From Candidatus Obscuribacterales bacterium (GTDB lineage Bacteria; Cyanobacteriota; Vampirovibrionia; Obscuribacterales; Obscuribacteraceae), in NCBI GenBank assembly GCA_021732565.1, contig JAKFUT010000084.1, positions 1 through 49,025 of the forward strand: a DNA stretch of 49,025 nt, in the 5' to 3' direction. The position numbers were made by a program, and so were the translations under genes. Of this stretch, positions 26,452 to 35,153 are shown one piece after another; position 1 is the first letter of the stretch, and each line of letters begins with the position of its first letter. A model generated the notes under the pieces. It searched no databases. It was not told the origin of the DNA and worked only from the letters and a program-made list of their open reading frames with translations.

Positions 26452-27645
26452 ATGAGATGGGCATCGGCTATCGCGGAACCCTCTGAAGCGGGTGAGAATA
26501 ACCTGTCTGCCCTGTTTTCGGATTGTTGCGCACAAGTCAACAAGGAATTACAGAACCCGCCGGATCTGGCGCTGGTGTTTGTATCGGCGCAGTTTAGTTC
26601 CGAATTTCACGAAATACCGGATCTGGCACGTGAATACCTGGGCGCCAGGACCCTTATAGGCTGCTCTGCCGGGGGGGTCATTGGTGCGGGAGTTGAGGTA
26701 GAGCAGCAGCCGGCAGTTGCGATCTGCGCAGCAAATTTACCTGGTGTGGAGATTAATTCATTCCATATTAGGGATGAAGATCTACCCGACCTGGATTCGC
26801 CGCAAAGTAAATGGGAAGAGGTTGTTGGTACAACGGCTGAGAGAACGCCTGCATTTGTGCTGCTTCCGGATCCGTTTTCGTTTCGAATTGATGTCTTAGC
26901 GCAAGGGCTAGATTTTGCGTTTCCTCAATGTGTGAAACTTGGCGGGCTGGCAAGTGGAGCTCATCGTGTTGGCATGAATGGACTTTTCTTGAACAATCGC
27001 GTTTATCGATCGGGGGTTGTCGGTGTTGCCCTTTCGGGAGATTTGAAGGTAGACACCATTGTTGCGCAGGGGTGCCGGCCAGTTGGATGGCCCTTACGCG
27101 TGACCAGGTGTGATCGCAATTTCTTATTTGAATTGGATGGCAAGCCGGCGGTGCAGGCACTGTATGAGGTGCTTGAGGCAATGTCCGACAAAGAGCAGAA
27201 GTTGGCGCAACATGCACTGATGCTTGGTGTGGTGATGGATGAATTCAAAGATCACTTTGATGCGGGCGATTTTCTCATTCGCAACATTCTTGGTTTGGAA
27301 CCCAACACCGGTGCACTATTGGTGGGCGAATCGCTTAGAAATGAACGCACTATTCAGTTCCATGTGCGTGACGCAGATACTTCCGCGGAGGACTTGCGGG
27401 CATTACTCAAACAATATTGCGATTCTCAATCCGACCCGGTGGCCGGCGCGTTGTTATTTTCATGCCTGGGAAGAGGCCACACGCTCTATGGAATACGCAA
27501 TCATGACAGTCACTGCTTTCGTGAATATCTGGGTGGTTCTGTGCCATTGAGTGGATTCTTTTGTAGTGGCGAAATAGGACCCGTTGGTGGCACAACGTTT
27601 TTGCACGGTTATACTTCGTCGTTTGGATTGTTTCGTCCGAAGTAG
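26452..27645 (+). CDS. FIST N- and C-domain sensory protein
   Basis: About 397 residues. The N-terminal FIST domain shows LGARTLIGCSAGGVIG and the C-terminal FIST_C domain shows GALLFSCLGRG and PLSGFFCSGEIGPVGG. FIST domains are proposed intracellular sensors of small ligands such as amino acids (inferred in the literature from genome context). Here the protein stands alone, without kinase or cyclase output. The frame opens with TTG 26383, but I prefer ATG 26452 because GGAGAG lies ten bases upstream and FIST proteins usually begin MxWASA. Divergence from an amino acid permease fits a linked sensing and uptake role. Confidence 0.88.
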   Translation: MRWASAIAEPSEAGENNLSALFSDCCAQVNKELQNPPDLALVFVSAQFSSEFHEIPDLAREYLGARTLIGCSAGGVIGAGVEVEQQPAVAICAANLPGVEINSFHIRDEDLPDLDSPQSKWEEVVGTTAERTPAFVLLPDPFSFRIDVLAQGLDFAFPQCVKLGGLASGAHRVGMNGLFLNNRVYRSGVVGVALSGDLKVDTIVAQGCRPVGWPLRVTRCDRNFLFELDGKPAVQALYEVLEAMSDKEQKLAQHALMLGVVMDEFKDHFDAGDFLIRNILGLEPNTGALLVGESLRNERTIQFHVRDADTSAEDLRALLKQYCDSQSDPVAGALLFSCLGRGHTLYGIRNHDSHCFREYLGGSVPLSGFFCSGEIGPVGGTTFLHGYTSSFGLFRPK

Positions 27646-27801
27646 AGTGTCGGTACGATGTTGGGCTAGGGCTTCACGATTGCCACTGCAGCTTGCGTGC
27701 TCTTCCGTCGGTCCTTATTCAAACGAGGCTTGCAATGACGAGATGATGTTAGACGATAAGGCCCACAGGTGTTGGAAATGTCCGTGTTCATGAGTTCTTG
27801 A

Positions 27802-28251
27802 ATGTCCATACTGATCCCACGACCGTACATCAGAAAAGCTCACACTGAAGATGCTCTTCGTGTGACTGAACTGGCTAATCAATTAGGCTATCCATGCACG
27901 CCGGGACAAATATCAGAACGGCTCGCGAGTCTTCCTGTCGGTCATGAATTGTTGGTGGCTGAAGATGCGACTAAAGGCGTGGTCGGATTTATTCATTTTT
28001 GTGCTCAATTTTTTGTTACTGAAGGATTGTCCACGGAGGTTCGCGCACTAGTGGTCGACGAACATTTTCGCAGATGTGGCATTGGGAAGATGCTGTTGGA
28101 TGAGGTGGAGCGCAGTGCTCGCGAATCAAGTGCCGGGCGAGTGTTCCTCTATACCAACATCAGTCGTAGTGAGGCGCATAAATTTTACGAGCGCTGTGGC
28201 TATTGCGTCTCCAAATCAGAACACGTATTCACCAAAGTGTGTGCTCACTGA
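27802..28251 (+). CDS. GNAT-family N-acetyltransferase
   Basis: 149 residues. IRKAHTEDALRVTELANQLGY is the alpha-1 helix region, VRALVVDEHFRRCGIGKMLL carries the acetyl-CoA pyrophosphate loop (RRCGIG), and ARxFYERCGY-like AHKFYERCGY forms the C-terminal motif. Such enzymes transfer acetyl from acetyl-CoA to an amine of a small molecule or protein. The ATG lacks a strong binding site. It lies 156 bp after the FIST gene; cotranscription is possible. Substrate unknown. Confidence 0.88.
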   Translation: MSILIPRPYIRKAHTEDALRVTELANQLGYPCTPGQISERLASLPVGHELLVAEDATKGVVGFIHFCAQFFVTEGLSTEVRALVVDEHFRRCGIGKMLLDEVERSARESSAGRVFLYTNISRSEAHKFYERCGYCVSKSEHVFTKVCAH

Positions 28252-28421
28252 TCACTCACTGATCCCTGAGAATTCTTAGTTCCTCGAGTAATCAGTAAAT
28301 GAACACACTGGGACTCATCAATCGATGCGCCGGCGTCAACATCACTTGGCCAGCGGCAGTTTGATTGTTTCCCAATGGTTTCGCCGCTTGCCGGTTGGGC
28401 TTTGGTACTTCGGCGGCCTAT

Positions 28422-28448
28422 GATTTTATGCATATCATGCATAAAATC
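28422..28448. promoter_or_regulatory. Perfect 27-bp palindrome, operator-like
   Basis: Arms of 12 bp (GATTTTATGCAT at 28422-28433 and ATGCATAAAATC at 28437-28448) surround a 3-bp centre ATC. The symmetry is perfect. The core TATGCATATC recurs at 28513-28531. It lies 390 bp upstream of the XRE-type regulator gene. A dimeric repressor site is the simplest reading. Confidence 0.6.
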
Positions 28449-28512
28449 TTACAATTCGGCTTGGGGAAACTGCCAAAAGCAGGGCGTTTTGGGATTCGGT
28501 TGCTAAGGGAAG

Positions 28513-28531
28513 ATATGCATATCTTGCATAT
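28513..28531. promoter_or_regulatory. Second operator-like palindrome
   Basis: ATATGCA (28513-28519) and TGCATAT (28525-28531) surround TATCT. It shares the core ATGCATATC-W-TGCAT with the palindrome centred about 87 bp upstream, so both are probably sites of one DNA-binding protein. Confidence 0.5.
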
Positions 28532-28839
28532 TTTCATATAGAGCCGATATGTGGTCATGGCTGATAGAGCGAGGCATTGCTCGGCGAATGATTATGTTCT
28601 CGTTCGGTTTCACGACAAGTGATATCGCCCTGTCATCGACGGCAGCAAGGAACTTACCCGATTTGACAAGAAAGTGTCAGATTCATTGAACTTTTTGAGC
28701 TCCAAATACGTATACCATGTAGCGTCATTTCTCTAATAATTTGGAACTTTGGGAAAATGAATATTGATAATATTGACCGCACATCACCTGGATAGTACAG
28801 CCACTACGAGTAATAACTACCGACGCTCAGTTTCATCGA

Positions 28840-29211
28840 GTGTTAGAGCAGCGAGCCTATTTGATCAGAATGAAGGATGTGCTTGCGCGACAGATAGTTA
28901 TAAATGTCGAGCCCTCTTCGTCTGAACGAGAAGCTGCGATGGTGCGTGAAATTGGACAAATTTCAGCAATTCTGGACACTTATGTTGCCAATTGGGATGG
29001 TAGTGCACTAAACCAGAATCTAACATCTGCATCCCTTCGATCTCTGCCATCGATTCTTGTCCAAACACGGGTGGCCAGAGGAATGTCGCAGGCTGATCTG
29101 GCGGCACTGGTTGGCATTACGCAAACCCAAATTTGTCGTTATGAAAGTACTCACTACGCTCACGTTCCGTTGCCGCGAGTCATTGAAATATATGACGCTC
29201 TCACCAGTTGA
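28840..29211 (+). CDS. XRE-type helix-turn-helix regulator
   Basis: 123 residues from GTG 28840 (ATG 28870 is an alternative; neither has a clear binding site). The N-terminal half is helical and unfamiliar. The C-terminal 55 residues are an XRE/Cro-type HTH: TRVARGMSQADLAALVGIT is the helix-turn-helix and QICRYES the recognition helix end. The arrangement, HTH at the C-terminus, resembles HigA-like antitoxins and small regulators. No toxin gene is seen next to it. The paired palindromes upstream are plausible targets for autoregulation. Confidence 0.8.
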   Translation: MLEQRAYLIRMKDVLARQIVINVEPSSSEREAAMVREIGQISAILDTYVANWDGSALNQNLTSASLRSLPSILVQTRVARGMSQADLAALVGITQTQICRYESTHYAHVPLPRVIEIYDALTS

Positions 29212-29389
29212 TGTTTTCTGCCGGGATGTCGCTGTGGAGTACTTTCATGTTGCTGGCGCAGTGTCTGGCTCTGGAGTAGCAGGCCTGGTTATTGTCCTGA
29301 GAAAGCGTAGTTCCTGCCTGCATTGTTCACAACGCACGCTTCAGACGGACGCCTCACACGAGATCCGTTTTCTTGCCATTGAGCAAAAA

Positions 29390-30055
29390 CTAGCTGGCCT
29401 TCCTGTCTCTAATATTGTATTGTTCATTGCCTTTGCGAATGGATGATATTCGTCCATTCTCTATTTGAACCCTGGTGCCGTCGCGGAGACTGAAATCGCC
29501 GTTCCCGTCTTTCAATGATTCAGATTTTCCGTGAGTAGTCCGGCCCGGATCTGAGATTCTGTAGGAGATCTGTCCTTGATCGTCGCGTGTCAAAAATACT
29601 TTGATGGGATTGGCGGGATTGTCTGCTGGTCGAATCGACAAAACGTCTCCCACGTTGCGACGCCCGGATGGTTTGTCCTCATGATTGGTTTCTCTGTCTA
29701 AAGTCATTCCCTTTGGTAATTGGTTTCGTGACGCTACTACCTCGATTTCGGTTTCATTCATTTTTCCTGGAACTACTTGATCCCTGAACTCATGAATTTT
29801 TCGGGTAGAGTCAACAGACAGTGATTCTGCACGAAGTATACCCAGCTGTTTGAGCAAGCTGTTTCCGGACGGAAACTGGGCCAGTGCTTGGTTGTCTCCG
29901 GAGTCTTGATTGAAACTCCGTTCGAGCCTATCGAGCTTTTGCATCTGGCTCGCTTTCATCCACTCTTCCATAATTTCACTTATCAGATCGGCGGGACGGC
30001 CTTTCTGCGTTTCTCTAATTGATGACCGTTCGTTATTTTCGAAATCATCCCACAT
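29390..30055 (-). CDS. Hydrophilic protein of unknown function
   Basis: 221 residues from ATG 30055 (MWDDFENNERSS), with AGGAC about ten bases upstream; the frame is open to 30169. It is rich in Asp, Glu, Arg, Asn and Gln and has no signal peptide. The C-terminal part (DGNGDFSLRDGTRVQIENG) has a beta-hairpin style resembling the N-terminal region of the giant protein at 37524. No known domain is recognised. It is convergent with the XRE regulator. Confidence 0.65.
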   Translation of the reverse strand: MWDDFENNERSSIRETQKGRPADLISEIMEEWMKASQMQKLDRLERSFNQDSGDNQALAQFPSGNSLLKQLGILRAESLSVDSTRKIHEFRDQVVPGKMNETEIEVVASRNQLPKGMTLDRETNHEDKPSGRRNVGDVLSIRPADNPANPIKVFLTRDDQGQISYRISDPGRTTHGKSESLKDGNGDFSLRDGTRVQIENGRISSIRKGNEQYNIRDRKAS

Positions 30056-30169
30056 GCTTTGTCGTCCTATAGTTGTCGGAATTGAATCATATTTACAGAA
30101 TCTTGCATTTGCCTGACAGAATTGGCAACAGGTTTCATAATCACCGCTAGTTAATCTGTTGCCAGGCAT

Positions 30170-31296
30170 TTCGAAGCTGCGGTATCATTTGTGCCCTGAT
30201 ATCCGAAGTTCGCTGACCAATACCCTTTTTAACACGGCCGAATGGCTGGAGATCCGTTCACCTTTAACTTATTCCAAGCTCGGCTGTGCTCGCCTCTGAG
30301 ATCTTGCATCGAGCTGTTGAGGTGGCAATCGTGAAGCGCTGTCTAGCCGCTGCGATAGGCGCGGTGCCGGTTTTGGAGATCCGTTTTATCGTAACAAACG
30401 GGTTACTCTCTATGACCGGTTCCGGACTAATCGGACCGTCCGAGCTTTGTGTTGCGCTCGGGCGATGGCGGTCAGCCGCGCTGGCTATTTCACTGTGCGG
30501 TTTCCCTATCGGTTCTAACTCGCTAAATCGGGATACGCGACAATCAAACCCAATGATGTTCAGGACAATCCCGTTAAAACTTGTGGTTCTTAAATTTGTT
30601 TCTGTCGGTCTGTCAGCCAATGGACCGTATCTCTTTCTTCATCCTTCAGGCTTGGTGACGTGGATTGATCCTTCCAACTATATGCAAATTTTCTCAAAAT
30701 GTCGATAGTAATGTGGGAGAAACCGATCCCTGCTGAGCGAAGTGAGCCTCGCACGTTCTGGTATCCAAACGGGATTACCTGATGGACTTACGAGAATTCC
30801 TGGAGACGAATCTCGTCATAGTCCATAACCCCGCAAGGCCTGTATGCGATACCCATGACTTCGCTCAATCAGAATGCGTCTGCTCATTCTCTCCACCGGT
30901 GATAATTGATAGTCAGGGACGATTCATACACGCAGGTCACCGGACAAGCAAACATCGAAGGAGGTCAAGTTTCGCCGATAACAATTGCATTCTATGCAAC
31001 GCCAGCGACAAACACACTCTGCCGGAGACACCTGCACCCTCCACGACAAATATCAACAAGTTATTTGCGGCATCGAAAAACCTACGCTAAGGGTTCCGAA
31101 TTGCCTGGTATCGGTGGGTTGCCGGAGGTGACGCCGTTGTGACTATCGTCATCTACCCGTGCACTTGCCTAGCTTCTATAATGGACTTATGCGCCTGAGG
31201 AACACTAGAAACTCGCTGCTGATCAGCAGTTGCTGCAGTGAGACACCGGAGCTGTCCGAATTTAGCGTGTTGCAAGACAGTGCCAATGCAGGCGTA
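30170..31296. other. Gene-poor region, possible decayed sequence
   Basis: About 1.1 kb with several overlapping short frames on both strands (30264-30620 minus, 30286-30708 plus, 30782-31090 plus, 30906-31142 plus). None has a good ribosome binding site or a recognised family, and the coding-like stretch near 30906-31030 changes frame, as in a decayed gene. Near the end is a promoter-like TATAAT (31177-31182) and a 14-bp perfect palindrome CTGCTGATCAGCAG (31216-31229). Confidence 0.45.
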
Positions 31297-31346
31297 AGCA
31301 TGCAGCAAAACAAAGACTGTTAGTCGTTGTTTGCTGCATGCTTTTT
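31189..31346 (+). ncRNA. Candidate small RNA ending in a strong terminator
   Basis: A TATAAT box at 31177-31182 (no good -35 seen) would start transcription near 31189. The transcript would contain the palindrome CTGCTGATCAGCAG and end at the terminator at 31297-31346, about 160 nt. No open frame explains this unit. It is a weak prediction; the terminator may instead end an undetected upstream transcript. Confidence 0.25.
31297..31346 (+). terminator. Rho-independent terminator
   Basis: A perfect 13-bp stem, AGCATGCAGCAAA (31297-31309) with TTTGCTGCATGCT (31330-31342), is followed by TTTTATT. The T-tract is only on the plus-strand side, so it terminates plus-strand transcription. Confidence 0.85.
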
Positions 31347-31407
31347 ATTGGTATCCGAGTTATGAGCAGTCACTGCCGGAGCAACGTGATGTGCAGTCCA
31401 GTGGATT

Positions 31408-31818
31408 GTGACTTTGCAAGATATTGTGAGCCCATCTGTTGAACTCTTGCATTGCGTAACTCTAACGCCTTTATGCGTTTTGGCCGCTTATGACATGTCC
31501 TATGCCACTGAGGCCCTTTCTCAAACGGGCGCCGAGATCACCGTAGCTGCGCAAACTTTCGAAAGAGCATTGGAGTTCGCGTCTGTCGATAGCGAGCGAT
31601 CTGCTGAATTTCGTCAATTTTTATCCAATGAAGCTAAGGGTGCTGCGCACAAAATGCAAGATCCAGCAGAGAAGGAACGGCTCAAGCAAAAGTCAGGTAG
31701 TGTTCGTAGTGGCCGGCCTGCGGGCTCTGCCAAAAATTCTAGTCACTGTAATGTAACGAACACAGAATTATTATCTCCTTCGATGAGACCGGTGAATGCA
31801 TGTGCACGATCCTGTTAA
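31408..31818 (+). CDS. Possible small hypothetical protein
   Basis: 136 codons from GTG 31408. The middle part (AAQTFERALEFASVDSERSA) has a helical, coding-like composition, but there is no ribosome binding site and the last 40 residues look random. It ends just before the binding site of the next gene. It could be a decayed gene. Function unknown. Confidence 0.3.
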   Translation: MTLQDIVSPSVELLHCVTLTPLCVLAAYDMSYATEALSQTGAEITVAAQTFERALEFASVDSERSAEFRQFLSNEAKGAAHKMQDPAEKERLKQKSGSVRSGRPAGSAKNSSHCNVTNTELLSPSMRPVNACARSC

Positions 31819-31837
31819 ACAGAAGGAGCTATCTAAA

Positions 31838-32314
31838 ATGGTGCAAGAGTTTCAAGCGTTCGATCACGACAATTTGAGTACAATAGATTTGACAGCAACC
31901 ATGGCCGCCGCAGCTTGCGATGCGTGGGCTGCCGAGTTCGAATTGCCCAAAGCAAAGGCGGTGAACCAAGATGGTAAGAAAGGTCACGGAGAGAACATGG
32001 TTTGCCCATCTAGGTCCGAGCCGCATAAATTCAATGAAAAGACCGGCACCCGCCCGTTAGAGACGATGCTACGACACGGCAATAGGATGGAAATGAGGTT
32101 TTTGCCTGAAACGATCGAGTTGACACCGGAACAGTTCGAAAGTATTTACGGCAAGCAAAATAGGTTCCCCTCGGACAGAGAAACCACCAAGCCTGACAGC
32201 GAAACTACCAAGCCTCTGGAATCGAAACCGTCATTAATTGAACAACTGCTACAGAAGGAACTATCTCCAGGTTCAGTTCGGGACATCATTCAATCTATGA
32301 TTAACAAGAAATAG
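31838..32314 (+). CDS. Hydrophilic protein of unknown function
   Basis: 158 residues from ATG 31838, chosen because GAAGGAG lies nine bases upstream; the frame is open from 31796. The protein has no signal peptide or membrane helix. A Lys/Asp/Thr/Pro repeat (TTKPDSETTKP) separates the main part from a short C-terminal helical segment (SLIEQLLQKELSPGS). No family is recognised. It stands alone in a gene-poor region. Confidence 0.6.
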   Translation: MVQEFQAFDHDNLSTIDLTATMAAAACDAWAAEFELPKAKAVNQDGKKGHGENMVCPSRSEPHKFNEKTGTRPLETMLRHGNRMEMRFLPETIELTPEQFESIYGKQNRFPSDRETTKPDSETTKPLESKPSLIEQLLQKELSPGSVRDIIQSMINKK

Positions 32315-32835
32315 GAACTTGATTATCTCAAAGGGACGCGCTGTTTCGGTTTTCTTGGCGAGCGGCGTACCTCTTTGATTGCGGCAGTCAGCATTGTTCT
32401 TTGAGTTCTCGAATTTCAGAAATGCCTCTGCGCGCTCGATATAAGTTTGCATTCCGGTTTAAGAGGCTGGCTCCGCGTCCTGCCTGGTGGAACTTTTCGA
32501 ATACTTCGAATCAGTTCCAGCCGAACCTGGATCTGGAGCCGCGGATACTTCCGGAAGAAGATAATCCATTGGAGAACCAGAAACTCGGTTGTCGTTCTAT
32601 AAGCTGTTAGCATCATGAAACGTTAGAAGTGGCTGGGATGCCCGTCTTTGAAGGTCGCCAAACCTCAATCACTCTGTGATCCTTTCGGACCGGTTTGGTT
32701 TTCGGTTTGGTCCTAACGTTTCTTGAAGTCCCACGGAATGAATGTAACCTCAAGACCCGTGAATGATGACGGTACCAGTCTCAACTACTACTGACGAGTG
32801 ATGTTTTGCCATAAGCAGCCCGGGGGTATATAAAA
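32315..32835. other. Intergenic region upstream of the two-component system
   Basis: About 520 bp without a convincing gene. It likely carries the promoter of the response regulator gene, which I cannot place. Confidence 0.5.
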
Positions 32836-33537
32836 ATGTCTTTCATTGGAACAGCCGTGCCAAGAATTCTCCTTGTCGAAGATGATGTGCCACTGACCAC
32901 CACGCTGGTGGATTGGTTCGAGTCGAGCGGGCATGAAATAGTTGTCGCGCATTCCGGTGATGCCGGTTTTGATTTACTCAAGTCTTCGAATTTCGATCTA
33001 GCTATTGTCGACTGGCAGCTTCCCGGGCTTAGTGGACCTGAAATTTGCAGCCGATTTAGACTTGACGGTGGCACTACCGCGATTTTGATGTTGACGGGCA
33101 AGGCTCAGTTGGATGATAAAGAAGCCGGTTTAGATTCAGGTGCCGATGATTATTTGCCAAAGCCGTTTGACATACGCGAGCTTAATGCCAGAGTGCGCGC
33201 CTTGCTGCGACGACCCAAAGTATACTATGAAGCATCTTCCCGAACCTCCAACGTCTATCTTGATGTGGCAGGGCATACGGTTGTGATTGAAGGGCGCAGA
33301 GTCAACCTTCATACCGGAGAATTTGCCGTATTTGAATACCTATTCCGCCTTCGAGGAAGTTATGTCTCAGTAGACAACCTTATTCGACAAGTGTGGCAAT
33401 CAGACGCTGCGGTGACAGATGACGCGTTGCGATCTTGTATACGCCGTATTCGTAATAAGGTCGATGAGCCTGGAAAACCATCACTAATTACTGCGACCAA
33501 AGGCTTGGGGTACAAGATTTCAAACGAATACCTCTGA
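32836..33537 (+). CDS. OmpR-family response regulator
   Basis: 233 residues. The receiver domain has the acidic pair in LLVEDDVP, phosphoacceptor Asp59 (AIVDWQLPG), Thr in MLTGKA and Lys109 in LPKPF. The C-terminal winged-helix DNA-binding domain ends with the typical ITATKGLGYKI. Phosphorylation by the downstream kinase would control DNA binding. The kinase gene follows by about 137 bp, making a cognate pair likely. Target genes unknown; the secreted TPR protein two genes on is a candidate. Confidence 0.95.
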   Translation: MSFIGTAVPRILLVEDDVPLTTTLVDWFESSGHEIVVAHSGDAGFDLLKSSNFDLAIVDWQLPGLSGPEICSRFRLDGGTTAILMLTGKAQLDDKEAGLDSGADDYLPKPFDIRELNARVRALLRRPKVYYEASSRTSNVYLDVAGHTVVIEGRRVNLHTGEFAVFEYLFRLRGSYVSVDNLIRQVWQSDAAVTDDALRSCIRRIRNKVDEPGKPSLITATKGLGYKISNEYL

Positions 33538-33674
33538 GAAAAGAAGTTATTTAAAGTAGGCGTTTTGCAGCTTGCCGTGCCGGGTATGGTAACTACGGCG
33601 TTTCGTGGTCTCTCGCAACTGAAGCAGTGCGTGGGCTTTGGAAGCAGAGTGCTCGTACTGATGGCCAGTATATA

Positions 33675-35153
33675 ATGAAAATTTGGCAACAGGGTCTGCT
33701 CATACTTGGATTGCCACTGTTAACCGAGATCGGATTTTGCACCTATCTCGTCGACAATTTGCAGCAGCTTGATAGAGCTGCATTGCAGGAAAGTCGCGCT
33801 AAACAAATTCTGGGTGCATGTCAGGAAATTCGATTGACAATGCTTAGACTCGTCACGATGGAAACGGCACGCAGGTTCGTGTCGCTGAAGGAGAGTCTGA
33901 CGACTATGAAAGATTCCGAGAGTCTTCTGGTAAATCAAATGGAAATACTGAAGAGGGGAGCAGCAGCTAACCCTAAGGCTATGTTACCGATAGAGAAATA
34001 CTGCGATGAGTTTCGTCATTTCAAGGAAGTTTTTTTTGATGCAGTCGCCGGTGTAGCACCTGAGACCGGTAAACAAAAAGCTGTAATGACGCGCTACCTC
34101 AATGAGCGGGAATACATGGAGGAACTCTTCCTATCGATCGCTGGCATTGGCAACCAAGAACAAGAGATTCGGAAAATCTTCGCTCCTATTGCCGAGGAGC
34201 TTCAGCCCGATATTGTCAAACGTCGTAAAGGAATTACGCAGCTCATAGAGATGGGAGTGCTCTCTAATGTTATGTTGGCGGTAGTCCTCGGGTTGCTCCT
34301 CGGTCAAAAGACTTTGTTTAGACTTGCCACACTGATGACTAACATTCAGCTATTCGCGGAACACAAACCCCAGCTGATTGCAGTGCAGGGCAATGACGAA
34401 CTTGCGGAATTGGATCGCAAGTTTCAGGAAATGGCTAATCAGAGGAACAGAGCCGAGGAGTTTCGGAACACGTTGCTTGAAATGATGACCCACGACATTC
34501 GCTCGCCACTGTCTTCGGCGATGATAACTCTCGAGATGGTGTTGATGGCGAATAAGGTCGGTGATGTGCTTACTGACAAAACATTTGGTCGGTTGACCAG
34601 ACTGAATGCCGAGATGAGGCGCCTGCTGCGCATGGCAGATGGTATTCTTTCCGTCGGTAAGATTGAATGCGGGCGCTTTGAGCTAAACAAGGAAGAGTCC
34701 ACCCTGGGCGATATTGTTGCCCCTTCTATAGATGCCATTCGTGGCATTGCTGATAGCAAGCATGTTCGAATAGAAACCGATTACGCTGAGAATGAGAAAG
34801 TTGTATGTGATGCCGACAAGATCATACAGATACTGGTGAATCTCATGTCCAATTCGTTGAAGTTTGCGCCAGCGAAATCCACCGTTAGAGTGTCGATAAC
34901 GACGACAGGTCAAACCTGCCGATTTGAAGTCACCGATCAAGGACCGGGAGTGCCGGCAGAGCTGCAGAAGGATTTGTTCCAGCGTTTTGTTCAACTCGAA
35001 CAGCCTTCAGATGTAAAAAAACTAGGAACGGGTTTGGGCCTCTACATCTGCGCGTTGCTCGTGGAAAGCCATAATGGTTCAATTGGTACGTGCAATTCAG
35101 CTGAGGGAGGCGCCTGTTTTTGGTTTGAGATTCCATTTGAAATTGAAAAATGA
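33675..35153 (+). CDS. Membrane sensor histidine kinase
   Basis: 492 residues from ATG 33675 (the frame opens with TTG-type codons from 33627). A first membrane helix (residues 5-25) and a second (about 193-215) flank a helical periplasmic domain of about 165 residues, CHASE3-like in size. The catalytic core follows: H-box MTHDIRSPL with His273, N-box NLMSNSLKF, G1 DQGPGVP and G2 GTGLGLYI. It should phosphorylate the adjacent regulator. Its last 17 bases overlap the start of the TPR protein gene, so the two are translationally coupled. Confidence 0.93.
   Translation: MKIWQQGLLILGLPLLTEIGFCTYLVDNLQQLDRAALQESRAKQILGACQEIRLTMLRLVTMETARRFVSLKESLTTMKDSESLLVNQMEILKRGAAANPKAMLPIEKYCDEFRHFKEVFFDAVAGVAPETGKQKAVMTRYLNEREYMEELFLSIAGIGNQEQEIRKIFAPIAEELQPDIVKRRKGITQLIEMGVLSNVMLAVVLGLLLGQKTLFRLATLMTNIQLFAEHKPQLIAVQGNDELAELDRKFQEMANQRNRAEEFRNTLLEMMTHDIRSPLSSAMITLEMVLMANKVGDVLTDKTFGRLTRLNAEMRRLLRMADGILSVGKIECGRFELNKEESTLGDIVAPSIDAIRGIADSKHVRIETDYAENEKVVCDADKIIQILVNLMSNSLKFAPAKSTVRVSITTTGQTCRFEVTDQGPGVPAELQKDLFQRFVQLEQPSDVKKLGTGLGLYICALLVESHNGSIGTCNSAEGGACFWFEIPFEIEK

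Larger units (their letters stand above)
28252..28839. other. Intergenic region with paired palindromes
   Basis: 590 bp between the GNAT gene and the XRE regulator. It holds the two operator-like palindromes described separately and no convincing open frame. Confidence 0.6.

Noticed and set aside
28840..29211. Toxin-antitoxin pair with the XRE protein as antitoxin
   Set aside because: The C-terminal HTH recalls HigA, but no small toxin-like gene lies within the usual distance on either side.
30264..30708. Opposed open frames of 118 (minus) and 140 (plus) codons
   Set aside because: Both lack binding sites. Neither sequence looks like a folded protein, so I treat the stretch as non-coding or decayed.
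30782..31142. Frameshifted gene across two plus-strand frames
   Set aside because: The coding-like piece VTGQANIEGGQVSPITIAFY switches frame against the upstream piece, which suggests decay, but no homology can be shown from the sequence alone.
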